Notes: a model not told the origin generated them from the letters alone. Positions 10,793-19,605 are shown, numbered from the stretch's first letter. The stretch is DNA of 64,000 nt from Sphingomonadales bacterium (GCA_016720115.1 JADJXT010000002.1:1-64000), one strand, 5' to 3'. Made by a program: numbers and translations.

Positions 10793-11126
10793 ATGATCAT
10801 CGGAACGATGCGCCGCGATGGGACGGGCGGTTTCACGGGCTCGATCAGAACGCTCGCGTTCGACGCACCGGTCGCGCTCGTCGGCGCGGCCTATTCTGAA
10901 AAGGAGAATGCACCCGCCCTGGCGCTTGCTGATCGGCGATCCCGCGCTCGGCGCAGAGATTGGTGCCGGCTGGGACCGTTCGGGCGCGCGCGGCCTCTAC
11001 ATCGCCCTGCAGATCGACGACCCGAGCCTGGCCGCGCCGCTGCGCGCGAACATGGTGCGCTTGAGCGACGACGCGGACGAATATTCGATCCTCTGGTCGC
11101 GCCCCGAACCGCAGGGCGGACACTGA
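10793..11126 (+). pseudogene. DUF736 family protein, left copy, frameshifted
   Basis: One extra base near 10918 compared with the intact right copy at 34519-34851 splits the frame after residue 40 (reading ENAPALALAD instead of ENAPAWRLLIGD). See the right copy. Confidence 0.85.
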
Positions 11127-11129
11127 TCG

Positions 11130-11846
11130 ATGGCGCTGCGGTTGCGTTTTGTCGGACGGTTCGCGTTGCGCGTCGCCGCGCCCTGCGGCGCGTTGCTCGC
11201 TTCCTTCGTGCTGCCGTCCGGCTGCATGCCGGCTGCCGCCGCGCTGCAGACGGGTGAGCATCCCTATGCCGCGCCGGTCGCCGAAGCGGCACGGCGCTTC
11301 GCCATTCCCGAGATCTGGATCTGGCGCGTGATGCATGCCGAAAGTCGCGGCAGGGCGGGCGCGGTATCGCACGCCGGAGCAATCGGGCTGATGCAGATCA
11401 TGCCCGGCACCTGGGCGTCGCTGACCGCGCGCCATCGGCTCGGTTCGAACCCGTTCGATCCCCGTGCGAACATTCTCGCGGGTGCAGCCTATCTGCGCGC
11501 GATGTGGGACCGCTACGGCGACATTGCGCTGATGCTCGCCGCCTATAATGCAGGACCCGGGCGCGCCGATGCCTATGCATCGGGTCGCCGCGGCCTGCCC
11601 GCCGAAACCGTCGCTTATGTCGCGAAGATCGCGCCTGAGCTGCGGCGCACCGACACCGTCACCGGCGTTGCCGCCGCCGCCGCGCCGCCAAGGCTATCGC
11701 CCGGCTGGCGCGACGCGGCGCTCTTCGCCGGGCAGCGCGAATATCCCGATGCCGGCCGTCCGGCTTCCACGCCCGAAGCCGCCGCGCCGCCTCCCACGCC
11801 AGCTGCGCCTCTCTTCGTTTCTGTCTCGACCGGGCGCGATCGCTGA
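11130..11846 (+). CDS. lytic transglycosylase, VirB1/TrbN type
   Basis: 238 residues, identical frame in both arms. An N-terminal signal sequence ends around the alanine-rich PAAAA stretch (about residue 37). The SLT domain spans about 50-185, with the catalytic glutamate in MHAESRGRAG, the substrate motif GLMQIMPGTW, and AYNAGPGR. A proline/alanine-rich tail follows. Such enzymes open the peptidoglycan locally for the type IV secretion channel. The gene starts 3 bp after the DUF736 stop, within the conjugation operon, upstream of the candidate oriT and relaxase. Confidence 0.9.
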   Translation: MALRLRFVGRFALRVAAPCGALLASFVLPSGCMPAAAALQTGEHPYAAPVAEAARRFAIPEIWIWRVMHAESRGRAGAVSHAGAIGLMQIMPGTWASLTARHRLGSNPFDPRANILAGAAYLRAMWDRYGDIALMLAAYNAGPGRADAYASGRRGLPAETVAYVAKIAPELRRTDTVTGVAAAAAPPRLSPGWRDAALFAGQREYPDAGRPASTPEAAAPPPTPAAPLFVSVSTGRDR

Positions 11847-11968
11847 TGTCTCGCCGGTGGGTCAGCGTTCTCGAATACTCTGGTTCGGGAGCGGCAGGAT
11901 GTTGCTGGAAGGGAAATTCAGGATCGCAAGATAAAAGCCGTGCCAGCTTGGGGTCCGGGATGGTCGGT

Positions 11969-12062
11969 TTTCGGCGGCTTTGCGCGTATGGCACCGCCGA
12001 AATCAGCCATACGCAACGAACAAAGCCGGCATATTGCGCGGCCTATTTGTATGGCAGGCCGC
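11969..12062. other. candidate oriT, left copy
   Basis: The spacer just upstream of the relaxase holds interleaved inverted repeats: TTTCGGCGG (11969-11977) with CCGCCGAAA (11994-12002), and GCGTATGGC (11984-11992) with GCCATACGC (12006-12014), so the two stems are mutually exclusive or form a pseudoknot. A third stem GCGGCCT/AGGCCGC (12038-12062) ends 3 bp before the relaxase ATG. Position next to a relaxase gene and inverted repeats are the usual marks of oriT; the nick site is not identified. Confidence 0.5.
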
Positions 12063-12065
12063 ACC

Positions 12066-13284
12066 ATGCGGCGTGACGACGGCGATTTCCGGATCAGGCC
12101 GGGACGGAGCCGCGATCGCGGCTCGGGGTCCGCTGGCCGGGGCAAGCGGCTGGCGGCCCTGGTGCGCAGGGCGGCAGCGCGATCGGGCTACACCCGCTCG
12201 CGGCCCGGGGGGAGCGCGCGGCGGCGGCACCGGTGCGATGGGGCGGGGACGGCGCGCGATGGCTACGATGCGCCGTCCGCCGGGCAGCCGGCGCGTTACC
12301 GTCATGGCGCGCGTCGTTCGGCACCGGGGCGCGCGGTTTCGCGCGGCGCCGCTCGCGCGCCATATCTCCTATCTGGAGCGCGATGGCGTGACCCGCGACG
12401 GACGCGACGCCAGCATGTTCGATGCTTCGGGCGACGCGGCGGACCGGGACGCGTTCGCGGCGCGCTGCGAGGATGACCGCCATCACTTCCGGCTGATCGT
12501 CAGCCCCGAGGACGCAGCGGATCTCGGCGACCTTCGCACCTTCACCCGCGATCTCATGTCGGACATGGCCAAGGATCTGGATAGCCGCCTCGACTGGGTG
12601 GCCGTCGACCATTGGAATACCGACAATCCGCACGTCCATATTCTTGTGCGCGGCGTCGCCGACGATGGCGCGGATCTCGTCATCGACCGCGGCTATATCG
12701 CCGCCGGAATCCGCGGGCGTGCCGAAGCGCTCGCGACGCTCGAGCTCGGTCCCCGCAGCGAGCTCGACATTCAGACTTCGCTTGCGCGCGAGGTCGATGC
12801 CGAGCGCTGGACGAGCCTCGATGCCCGGCTGCAACGGATGGCCGATGAGACGGGCGGGGCAATCGATCTCCGTCCCGCCGCTGGTGACGATCGGCGCATG
12901 CACGGCCTGCTCGTCGGCCGCGCAGCGAAGCTCGAGGCGATGGGGCTCGCCGAGCGAACGGGCGCCGGCCGCTGGAGCATCGAGGCGGGCGCCGAACAGG
13001 CGCTGCGCGAGGTCGCGACGCGCGGCGATATCATCAAGACGATGCATCGGGCGCTCGCCCGCGGCGGCGGGCGCTTCGATCCCGCTGCGCTCGCGCTCCA
13101 CGACGGGGCACCTGATGGCCCGATCATCGGCCGACTGGTCGAACGCGGTCTTCATGACGAGCTGTCGGGCAGTGCCTATGCGATCGTCGACGGCGCCGAC
13201 GGGCGCACCCATCATATCCGCTTTCGCGACATGGACATGACCGGCGACGCAAAGCCCGGCGCGATCGTCGCGTTACGCCTATGA
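12066..13284 (+). pseudogene. relaxase (DUF3363), left copy, frameshifted near N-terminus
   Basis: Left copy of 32362-33579. An extra G in the run at about 12208 breaks the frame near residue 48; downstream it is intact and includes the histidine motif. The same C-terminal truncation is present. Details under the right copy. Confidence 0.85.
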
Positions 13285-14413
13285 CAGCTATCGGTGGCAC
13301 CGGCTCTATCCCGATCAGGAAACCCGCACCCTGTCCGATGCCGAAGAGGTATTTATGGATGAGCTACAGGAGAAGCGGGAGGCACGGATCGCGGAGTTGT
13401 TCGCGGCCCTTGGCGAAGATTTCGATCCGGAATTTGATGAGGCATTGCGCGAGATCGAAGCCCAGATCGACCGGATCGGCACTGTCGAGCGTGACTATTC
13501 CGAAGAGGCCAAGCGAGGCGCGGTCCTGTTGATCGTGGTCGGCCATCAGGGGAAGGCCGATGTGACAGCCTATACTCGCAAAGCCCCGCGCAGCACCCGC
13601 AGCGCCAGCGGCAGCAGCAACGGGACCGGCGCGCCCCGACCGCTTTACGACGCGCGCATGACCGAGGAACTGTCGCGGATGCGGACTGTTGCCTTGCAGG
13701 CCGAGGTTGCGAAGAACCAGCACCTTGCCAATGCGGTGCTGCTCGATGCGCTGTTGCCGATCCTCGCGGAGAGCCATCCCGACGCCCATGCGGTCCAGCT
13801 TCGCGCCAGCACGGACATTCAGGAACCGGCCCAGCATTTCGACTATAACACGCGCGAAATGGTGTCGCCCTATGCCGGGGTGGCCGACCTGATCGCGGGT
13901 GCGCCGAAGAAAGCGGCCAATCGCTTCGCATGGGTTCTGGCCTTGGATGATGCCGATATTGCCCGCCTGCTCGCGGCCTGCACCGCCGCGTTGATCGACG
14001 GTCGCCACGGCAAATATGCCGACCCGGAACGGTTGCGTTCAGTGGACCGGATCGCCCGCGCCGCCAATCTAGATATGCGCGAGCATTGGGAGGGTGGCAT
14101 CGAGTTTTTCGGGGCGATCACCAAGAAGGCGATGCTCGCGGCCTTGACCGAGTCTTGCGGCCCTGCCGCTGCCGAGAATTGCGAGAAGATGCCAAAGGAC
14201 AGGCTGGCAGAGGCTTGCGCCGAGCGCATCCCCGGTCGCGGGTGGCTCCCCCCTGCCCTCATCACCCCGGAAGAACCCGAAGTCGAGCCGGAGGAAGAGG
14301 CCGAGCCGCAAGACGTCGATGGCGAGGATATCGACACCGATGAGGCCGACGAGTGCCCCTTTGCCGAGGCCTACAACGACCATGACGAGCACTTTGCGGT
14401 CGCCGCCGAGTGA
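13271..14413 (+). pseudogene. ParB-like protein, C-terminal part only, left copy
   Basis: The reading frame RYAYDSYRWHRLYPDQ at 13271 and onward matches the middle of long plasmid ParB-type partition proteins, which normally have an N-terminal ParB nuclease-like domain and HTH ahead of this point. All of that is missing: the frame emerges directly from the truncated relaxase gene. A possible internal start is the ATG at 13355 giving 352 residues, with a very acidic tail (EPEVEPEEEAEPQDVD). A protein may still be made but cannot be a normal ParB. Identical in the right arm. Confidence 0.75.
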
Positions 14414-14479
14414 AACGGAAGCGGGCCGTCTCTTTTGGGGCGGCCCTCCCCAACGACCCAAATTCAAGGACGATAGCCA

Positions 14480-14762
14480 TGCAGCATTATGATGAACCCG
14501 CCTTCGACAACCAGCAGGCCCACGCCGAGGGCTGGGGCATATTCGATCTTTGCGAGATCGGCCGCCCCGATCCCTACCAGCTACAGCGCGTGGACGCCGA
14601 CGAGCGTTTCACCAGCGACGACGAGGCGTGGCGACACGTCGCCGCCCGCGCTGCCGAAGGCAGTGCCTATCATGGCGCGGCGCTTGATTTCCTGCGCGAT
14701 CATTCCCCGGCGAATATGCGGCTGTTGCCGCTCATGTCGCCGTGCGGGAGTCGGTCGCGTGA
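14480..14762 (+). pseudogene. small plasmid protein, left copy, frameshifted
   Basis: The run of C at about 14704 has four C here and five in the right arm, so this copy ends out of frame; the right copy (30883-31167) is the intact 94-residue protein. Confidence 0.7.
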
Positions 14763-14992
14763 ACGGGCCACGCTATCGCGCCATGCTGGCGGGCCAGCCC
14801 GTTAAGCCGGGGCAGGCCATTGCGGACTTTCGCGGTGAAAGCTGGGTGTTCGACTATGTGACGCGCGGTCCCGTCAGCACTGGGAAAATCATCGCAACCG
14901 ATGCGAGGGGCCGGCAGCGGGAGTTTTTCCCAAGCGTCTTTCCCGGCCTGTCCGTCGAACCCGTTCTTCCAGACGGAGAGGCCGGTGGTTGA
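14759..14992 (+). CDS. hypothetical protein, 77 aa
   Basis: GTG start overlapping the end of the upstream gene, protein beginning MNGPRYRAMLAGQPVKPG. It has no membrane segment or recognised family; a short beta-rich protein is likely (RGESWVFDYVTRGP). Same strand and tight spacing with the upstream gene and the ParB remnant suggest one operon. Intact in both arms. Confidence 0.6.
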   Translation: MNGPRYRAMLAGQPVKPGQAIADFRGESWVFDYVTRGPVSTGKIIATDARGRQREFFPSVFPGLSVEPVLPDGEAGG

Positions 14993-14994
14993 CT

Positions 14995-15336
14995 CTAGGC
15001 CGCGCCAGCGCTGCCGCCTTGGCGGCGGCGCACCCCGCCATCGTGCGCGGTGGCGTGTGGGCCGGGGGGATCGCTCTTATCGCTTCCTTTCAGGCGCGTT
15101 CGCAGGATCGCGCACAAACGCGAGACTGCCCAGCCGGCCAGCAACAATGTCGCGTCGAACGCGCTTTGGCGCGGGGGCAATGGAACGCTGTCTGCTACCC
15201 ACCGGATCACGGCGACGGAGAGCGAGAGCGCTCCGGCGACCCCGATCACCCAGAACAGGAAGCCAATGATCTTCAACAGCGTATCGACGCTCACTTTGGA
15301 AAGGTGCATGATCGTCATCTTGGCGATGCCTGACAT
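14995..15336 (-). CDS. small membrane protein, 113 aa
   Basis: Two hydrophobic segments at about residues 19-42 and 60-76, separated by a short loop, then a charged glycine/proline-rich tail encoded in the hairpin-rich region at 14998-15060. An internal ATG at residue 7 or 10 is also possible. It converges on the 77-residue gene and follows the DUF4942 gene by 60 bp on the same strand. No family recognised. Identical in the right arm, where it points towards the core boundary. Confidence 0.55.
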   Translation of the reverse strand: MSGIAKMTIMHLSKVSVDTLLKIIGFLFWVIGVAGALSLSVAVIRWVADSVPLPPRQSAFDATLLLAGWAVSRLCAILRTRLKGSDKSDPPGPHATAHDGGVRRRQGGSAGAA

Positions 15337-15396
15337 TTGCGCAAGAAATTGCGTTGGCTCCCGGCGCGACCTTGACGCGCTATCTGCTCCGGTATC

Positions 15397-16410
15397 CTAC
15401 GAGCCATCGCTTGAGAAGTATCGCAGCCCCTTGCCGATCATCGCGCATTCCATCACGCGCCAGGCCACCTCGTCGGAGGACATAAACGCCCCGAAATCCT
15501 TGGCGGGCGTCATATGAAATTCCGGCGCGTCGGAGGCTTCGGTATTGTTGTAGCCGTCACCGATCACCTCGCCATAATATTCGGCCAGCAACTTGTTCAC
15601 CTCCTTGAGTAAATCCTTGCGCTCGAACCACAGGTGCAGATTGCCATTCCCGAAAACGCGAACGCGGAAATATTCGCCGTGAATGACGAAGGGCGTATAA
15701 TCGCGCCCGGAAGTCACCTGCTCGATGATGCTCATGCTTTCCGGGCAGGGGCCTTGGCCGTCCAGCTCGCGAAAAACCCGCTCCACGTCCCGCAAGGTGT
15801 CGCGCCGGTTATAGTCGCTCCACCAACGCCCGCTGTCACTTAGCGCGCGCTCGATGATAAGACGGCTCCCGATCTTGAAACCGTCATGCGAGCGGAAACG
15901 CCGGTCCAGCGCCGCAAAGGTGTTGGCGATCCCGCGCAGGTAGATATCGCGCCGGTTTTCCCAGATATGGCCGAATGTCGCCGCGCAATTCTCGGTCGTA
16001 AAGGCGGGCGGCACCCCCTCAAGGCCGGAATAAAATTCCTCGCGCGCCTGCCGGTCAAGAAGCTGGTCGAAACCCAGCGTTTCCAGCAGATGCCGCCAGC
16101 AGCGCCGATCAACCGCCGCCGTCATCTTCGCGGCGAAATAGTCGCGCGCGCTCGTCTTGATCGTGCTGTGCGTTTCCCGGTCGTATGCTTCATGGTCGGT
16201 TTTTGCGAGGAAAGCGCGCGTCAGGCCGGTATCGTTGTAGCGGTCGCCTGACGGCGCGGATAGCGAGAGCGCCCCGCCAATGCTCAATCCGGCGGCTTCG
16301 TCGCTCAGGCGGTGGAAGCTGTCAAAGGCATCCAGCCAACGCGCGATGGCCAAATCCCGGCCTCCGGTGATCTCATCGATCTGGACACGGTTCATCAATT
16401 CAAAAGACAT
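15397..16410 (-). CDS. DUF4942 domain protein
   Basis: 337 residues from the ATG at 16410 (MSFELMNRVQ). The C-terminal third, with FGNGNLHLWFERKDLLKEVN and LLAEYYGEVI, is the DUF4942 signature found in plasmid and phage accessory regions; function unknown. The last ten codons lie inside the inverted-repeat arm, and a stub of a similar tail, IGQALRYFSSDGS, remains at the other arm's inner edge (30209-30248). The gene stands 65 bp downstream of the DUF3768 gene, in the operon headed by R1 copy 1. Confidence 0.8.
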   Translation of the reverse strand: MSFELMNRVQIDEITGGRDLAIARWLDAFDSFHRLSDEAAGLSIGGALSLSAPSGDRYNDTGLTRAFLAKTDHEAYDRETHSTIKTSARDYFAAKMTAAVDRRCWRHLLETLGFDQLLDRQAREEFYSGLEGVPPAFTTENCAATFGHIWENRRDIYLRGIANTFAALDRRFRSHDGFKIGSRLIIERALSDSGRWWSDYNRRDTLRDVERVFRELDGQGPCPESMSIIEQVTSGRDYTPFVIHGEYFRVRVFGNGNLHLWFERKDLLKEVNKLLAEYYGEVIGDGYNNTEASDAPEFHMTPAKDFGAFMSSDEVAWRVMECAMIGKGLRYFSSDGS

Positions 16411-16475
16411 GGGGCGATTCCTCGCAAATAGGGGGGAAGCGGGGGCGGACGGTGCCGCCCCCGGCGCGTGGCCAA

Positions 16476-16868
16476 TCAGTATTCGTCGGCGCGCAGGATG
16501 GTGAGGACACGACAGGTAACGGCGGGGTCTGCCGGGTCGGGCGATCCCCATTCCGTTTGGCGGTCGTAATAGTCGATCTTCCAATAGCAGCGGGTTTCCC
16601 GCCACTCGAAATCACCGAAATCGCGCTCGCCGTGCGGGTTGTTGTCCTCGCTGAAAGCCGAGTAGCTGGCGACGATGGCCATAAGCTCGATCTGCCGCAC
16701 AAAGGCGGTCACGGGGTCGCTATCGACTAGCGCAAGAATGCCTTGCGTCATCACCACGATATTGGGTGCGGGACTGTCCAGTTTCGCGCGCATCTGATCG
16801 TTGAGCACCGCAACACGCTCACGATAGGCCGCAAGCTGTTCGGAAGTCATTTCTGCAAAGTTTTTCAT
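16476..16868 (-). CDS. DUF3768 family protein
   Basis: 130 residues from ATG 16868, preceded by GAAGGG. The stretch DPVTAFVRQIELMAIV followed by SAFSEDNNPHGERDFGDF and a tryptophan-rich WKIDYYD segment is typical of DUF3768 proteins of sphingomonad plasmids; function unknown. It is the first gene behind R1 copy 1 and is followed by the DUF4942 gene. The gene starts right after the conserved end of the repeat, so the repeat supplies its leader and ribosome-binding site. Confidence 0.82.
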   Translation of the reverse strand: MKNFAEMTSEQLAAYRERVAVLNDQMRAKLDSPAPNIVVMTQGILALVDSDPVTAFVRQIELMAIVASYSAFSEDNNPHGERDFGDFEWRETRCYWKIDYYDRQTEWGSPDPADPAVTCRVLTILRADEY

Positions 16869-16878
16869 CTGCTTATTC

Positions 16879-17115
16879 CCTTCTTAAGATGGAGCCGAAG
16901 GCGATGGGCGCCATCGACTTCTGCCTGAGCGGCGAGCCGGGTCGGGGAATGGCGCAATGGGGGGCTGATCGCGGGGGAGGGGGATCGCCCGCCCTGCACA
17001 AGCGCAGCGCGGAAGGGCGGGGACACCCCCGCGATCACCAAGCGAGGCCGCTCGCGGCCGAGACGGCTTGGCCCTTGCGCCAGGGGGCAGGAACAGGCCC
17101 CGGAATCCCTGCAAA
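16879..17115 (-). repeat. R1 element copy 1 (hairpin-rich leader)
   Basis: First of four near-identical non-coding leaders, each ending at the ribosome-binding site of a minus-strand operon. It holds a two-tier hairpin: outer stem TGATCGCGGGGG (16966-16977) with CCCCCGCGATCA (17026-17037), inner stem CCCGCCCT (16988-16995) with AGGGCGGG (17014-17021). A second stem with GAAG/CTTC ends lies just upstream of the ribosome-binding site (16896-16922). This copy lacks the last 45 bp found in the others. Confidence 0.9.
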
Positions 17116-17280
17116 TAGCGCGGCGGTTTGCCGCCTCACTATCGAGTCCGCGACATAGCGGGCGCGGACTTTACGCAGGCGTCCGGCAAGGCCGGTCATC
17201 ATTGTCGGCGCTGGAGGTCTGCACCACGCTGGGGCAACGAAGATGGACGGCAGGGCGGAAGATTTGATAGTCAGATTGGC

Positions 17281-17619
17281 ATGATCCAGATGGACCGCCT
17301 TTTCCCGCGCTGGACGTCCTCATGGGGCGCACTTGCCCGTGCAAATGCCCATGTGCGGTCGCAATGCCGTCTCTGCGGCATCCAGCAGCGTGTGGATGCC
17401 TCGGTGCAGGCGCTTCGCTTCGGGGCGACTGCATCCCCCCTTGACCAGCTCGACAGGTGCAGCGTGGTTGGCTGTCATGGCAGCGTCTATTTCTTGGCCG
17501 CGCGTTCCTATGGGCGGCAATGGCTGACGCTGCTTTCTGGCGAAGATCGGCTAGCCGGCGCCGCTCCCGCTGCCAATGCGCTGACGCTGGACCTTGTGAG
17601 AACCGGCCCGTCCGCCTGA
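17281..17619 (+). CDS. cysteine-motif hypothetical protein, 112 aa
   Basis: ATG at 17281 or 17290. The protein has a C-x2-C pair (QCRLCGIQQ) and a C-x4-C pair (RCSVVGCHGS) about 31 residues apart, suggesting a zinc-ribbon-like fold, and a conserved-looking segment VYFLAARSYGRQWLTLL. It is one of few core genes on the plus strand and has only a weak ribosome-binding site. Zinc binding and a nucleic-acid role are inferred from the cysteines alone. Confidence 0.5.
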   Translation: MIQMDRLFPRWTSSWGALARANAHVRSQCRLCGIQQRVDASVQALRFGATASPLDQLDRCSVVGCHGSVYFLAARSYGRQWLTLLSGEDRLAGAAPAANALTLDLVRTGPSA

Positions 17620-17796
17620 TCGCAGCCACAGCCCTGCCAGCGCCGGCGGCCGAAGAACGCCGCATCAAGCGCCGAACGGGTTCGATCGTCAAAATGCCGC
17701 GCCTGTCGCCTGCGGCGGGTGCGGCATTTTTTCAACCTCTGCGCGGGGGGGGGGCCGCCTCCGAATGGATATCCGATGGCGGCGCTCCGGCCTTGC

Positions 17797-17997
17797 TTAG
17801 TCCTCGACCTCGATCTGGATTTCCGTGATCGCACTCCAAGGCAGGCAAACGACCACGCTCCCGCCCCTGATGGCGATGGTGATGCCGATCTCGTCAAGGG
17901 CAAGGATTTCTGCGTCCTCATACATCTCGTCGATGGTCGTGACGATGATCGCAAGGTTGTCCGGACCCATCAGGCGGTTGCGGAGATATTCGAGCAT
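17797..17997 (-). CDS. small acidic hypothetical protein, 66 aa
   Basis: ATG at 17997 preceded by AGAAGGA. The protein (MLEYLRNRLMGPDNLAIIV) is acidic, ends EIQIEVED, and looks like a compact beta-rich domain with the patch GGSVVVCLPWSAI. No family recognised. Its upstream region is the R2 repeat, so it may share regulation with the operons headed by R1/R2. A 177 bp GC-rich gap separates it from the convergent gene at 17281-17619. Confidence 0.6.
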   Translation of the reverse strand: MLEYLRNRLMGPDNLAIIVTTIDEMYEDAEILALDEIGITIAIRGGSVVVCLPWSAITEIQIEVED

Positions 17998-18080
17998 CTT
18001 CTTTTTCCTTCTCAATTGGCCGTCAGGCCGATGGCCTCTTCGCCATCGGCCTTGGCGGACACGGACGCCCAAGAACGCGC

Positions 18081-18400
18081 AGGGAGAGGGGGGCAGCGAG
18101 AATCTGCCGGGGTGGCGCGGGCGCAGCGCAGCGAGCCTCGGCGCGGCCGATTGTCGTTGCCGGGGAGAGGGGGCCGCGCGCTCCTTTCCCCGACTCGCAA
18201 ACGGATCTCGCCGCCCTTGGGCGGGTCATCGATCGACCGCGGCGTCGAACAGGCGGCAAGCATCGCGCCGGCGAGCTGGGCGACGTGGAAACGGCGCAGG
18301 GGGGCGTTGCGGGGGGACGTGTCCCCCGCAGAGGGGGTAGGGCGAGACGCGGCACGCGGCTCGAACTCAGGGGGAGACTTCCCCCTTTATTCCGCTCTAA
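18081..18400. repeat. R2 element copy 1
   Basis: Structured non-coding block shared with 21734-21885 (first half) and 25949-26195 (second half). It contains a GGGGAGAGG/CCTTTCCCC hairpin (about 18162-18190), a hairpin of the form GCGGGGGGAC/GTCCCCCGC near 18307-18328, and AGGGGGA/TCCCCCT near 18379-18396, followed by a T-rich step on the plus strand. It occupies the gap between the 66-residue gene and the RHH/ParE pair; no gene seen in it. Confidence 0.8.
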
Positions 18401-18523
18401 ACTTAGAAACTACCATCCGGCCTATAGCGTGGGAAAACGCATAGGAAGCTGTCCTTGCAGCTTATGGAGACATGGGCTGGCAAGTGTGTTACAACGTGCA
18501 CGAAACACGGAAAGGAGGCCCCA

Positions 18524-18784
18524 ATGGGTGCCAGCACAACGATGACGATCCGCGTCACGCCCGATCTCAAGGAGAAGTTGGGCCGACTGGCGCACAATAC
18601 GCGCCGCACGCGGTCCTATCTCGCGGCCGAAGCCGTCGAATCATACGTAAACCGCGAGCTGCGTATCATCGAAGGCATTCAGCGCGGGCTTGCGGACATG
18701 GAGGCAGGCCGGGTCACGCCGCATAAGGAAGCGATGGACCGGATTGATGCCGCGATAGAAGCTGCCAGCAACAACGCCGCATGA
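18524..18784 (+). CDS. ribbon-helix-helix antitoxin (CopG/ParD type)
   Basis: 86 residues; ATG 18524 behind AAAGGAGG. The N-terminal TMTIRVTPDLKEKLGRLAHNTRRTRSYLAAEAVESYV is a classical RHH DNA-binding domain (beta strand then two helices). The C-terminal half should wrap the toxin. The stop overlaps the toxin start (ATGA), giving the usual coupled antitoxin-first operon that represses its own promoter as a complex. Confidence 0.9.
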   Translation: MGASTTMTIRVTPDLKEKLGRLAHNTRRTRSYLAAEAVESYVNRELRIIEGIQRGLADMEAGRVTPHKEAMDRIDAAIEAASNNAA

Positions 18785-19080
18785 GGCATGTGCAATGGTC
18801 GAACGACGCGCTGGATGATCTGGAACGGCAAGCCGTCACCATCGCGAGAGACAATCCCGACGCCGCGCGCCGGGTTGCGAAGCGGATTCGCGCGACCGGC
18901 GATAATCTTGCCGATTTCGCGACTGGCCACCCCGGACGGGTCAGCGGCACATATGAGAAGTCAGTTGCCCGGCTCCCCTACATCATCGCTTATGCGCTGA
19001 ACGAGGATGAGAGCGTGGTGACGATCCTCCACGTCATCCACACATCGCGGAATTGGCCAGAGGAAGAATGGCCGCAATAG
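18781..19080 (+). CDS. parE: RelE/ParE family toxin
   Basis: 99 residues. The pattern WSNDALDDLERQA at the start, PDAARRVAKRI, HPGRVSGTYEKSVARLPYIIAYAL and TILHVIHTSRNWPEE at the end is that of ParE/RelE toxins: two N-terminal helices and a C-terminal beta sheet with a final H-x-x-R-x-W. ParE members poison gyrase, RelE members cut mRNA; sequence alone favours the ParE side because of the paired RHH antitoxin. It probably stabilises the element. Confidence 0.9.
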   Translation: MRHVQWSNDALDDLERQAVTIARDNPDAARRVAKRIRATGDNLADFATGHPGRVSGTYEKSVARLPYIIAYALNEDESVVTILHVIHTSRNWPEEEWPQ

Positions 19081-19120
19081 CGCGATCCGTCAGCTTGCGA
19101 GCGCTGAGTGATTCCCAATA

Positions 19121-19207
19121 GCGCCCGCGCGGCCCCAGGGCCGCGCCTGCCGCGCCGCCTTGGCGGTGAGGAGCGCCCCCGCCAGGGCGGGGGCGCTGGC
19201 GCGTTGG
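19121..19207. repeat. R3 element copy 1 (three tandem hairpins)
   Basis: Three perfect hairpins in a row: GCGCGGCCC/GGGCCGCGC (19127-19146), CCGCC/GGCGG (19155-19166) and GCGCCCCCGCC/GGCGGGGGCGC (19173-19196). It lies between the convergent ends of parE and the gene at 19210, so it may act as a two-way terminator. A related copy lies at 30112-30176. Confidence 0.8.
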
Positions 19208-19209
19208 CG

Positions 19210-19533
19210 CTACGCCTCGGCCGTCTCCACATCGGCTCGCCGCCATAGCCGGATCAGCTCCACCATTTCGGCCCTGCGACCGAAGGCATCGGCATAGGTC
19301 GCAACACCATGTTGGCCAAGATAAGCGAAGATGCTCGCCATGTCCGCCGCGATCGCGCGATCCACGCTGAATAGGTCAGCTATATCGAAACCGCCCCAAT
19401 CCGACGCGTTCCACCATGCGAGAAGGAAATTCGCGGCGATGCGCGACTGTCCGGTGTCCGACAAAGCCACGCTCAACAGACGATCAAGCGCCGCCTGCGC
19501 GTCGGGATGGGGGATATCGCTGGTTTCGTTCAT
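19210..19533 (-). CDS. hypothetical protein, DUF7673-like
   Basis: 107 residues from ATG 19533 with AGAGG six bases ahead. The segment LLAWWNASDWGGFDIADLFSVD and the C-terminal region GRRAEMVELIRLWR resemble a small family common on sphingomonad plasmids that I believe is catalogued as DUF7673; function unknown. Predicted all-helical. It is the last gene of the six-gene operon headed by R1 copy 2, 72 bp after its neighbour. Confidence 0.65.
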   Translation of the reverse strand: MNETSDIPHPDAQAALDRLLSVALSDTGQSRIAANFLLAWWNASDWGGFDIADLFSVDRAIAADMASIFAYLGQHGVATYADAFGRRAEMVELIRLWRRADVETAEA

Positions 19534-19605
19534 CTCGCACCTCTTGGCCTGCATCATGGCGCATCGGGATCAGAAGGCAAAGGCTCCCTGAAAGGCATTG
19601 GGTGC

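Larger units (their letters stand above)
1..15427 (+). repeat. left arm of 15.4 kb inverted repeat
   Basis: This arm is the reverse complement of 30218-45624 in the window. Paired coordinates sum to about 45,640-45,646 throughout, drifting by a few bases because of small indels. The inner breakpoint is at 15427, ten codons before the end of the DUF4942 gene. Interior parts are nearly identical to the other arm, whereas positions 1-700 align only noisily. Confidence 0.95.

Noticed and set aside
11846..12076. A 76-codon frame between the lytic transglycosylase and relaxase
   Set aside because: It runs across the inverted repeats of the candidate oriT, has no ribosome-binding site and no protein-like composition.
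13355..14413. A functional ParB partition gene
   Set aside because: The N-terminal nuclease-like and DNA-binding parts are missing and no parA or partition site accompanies it.
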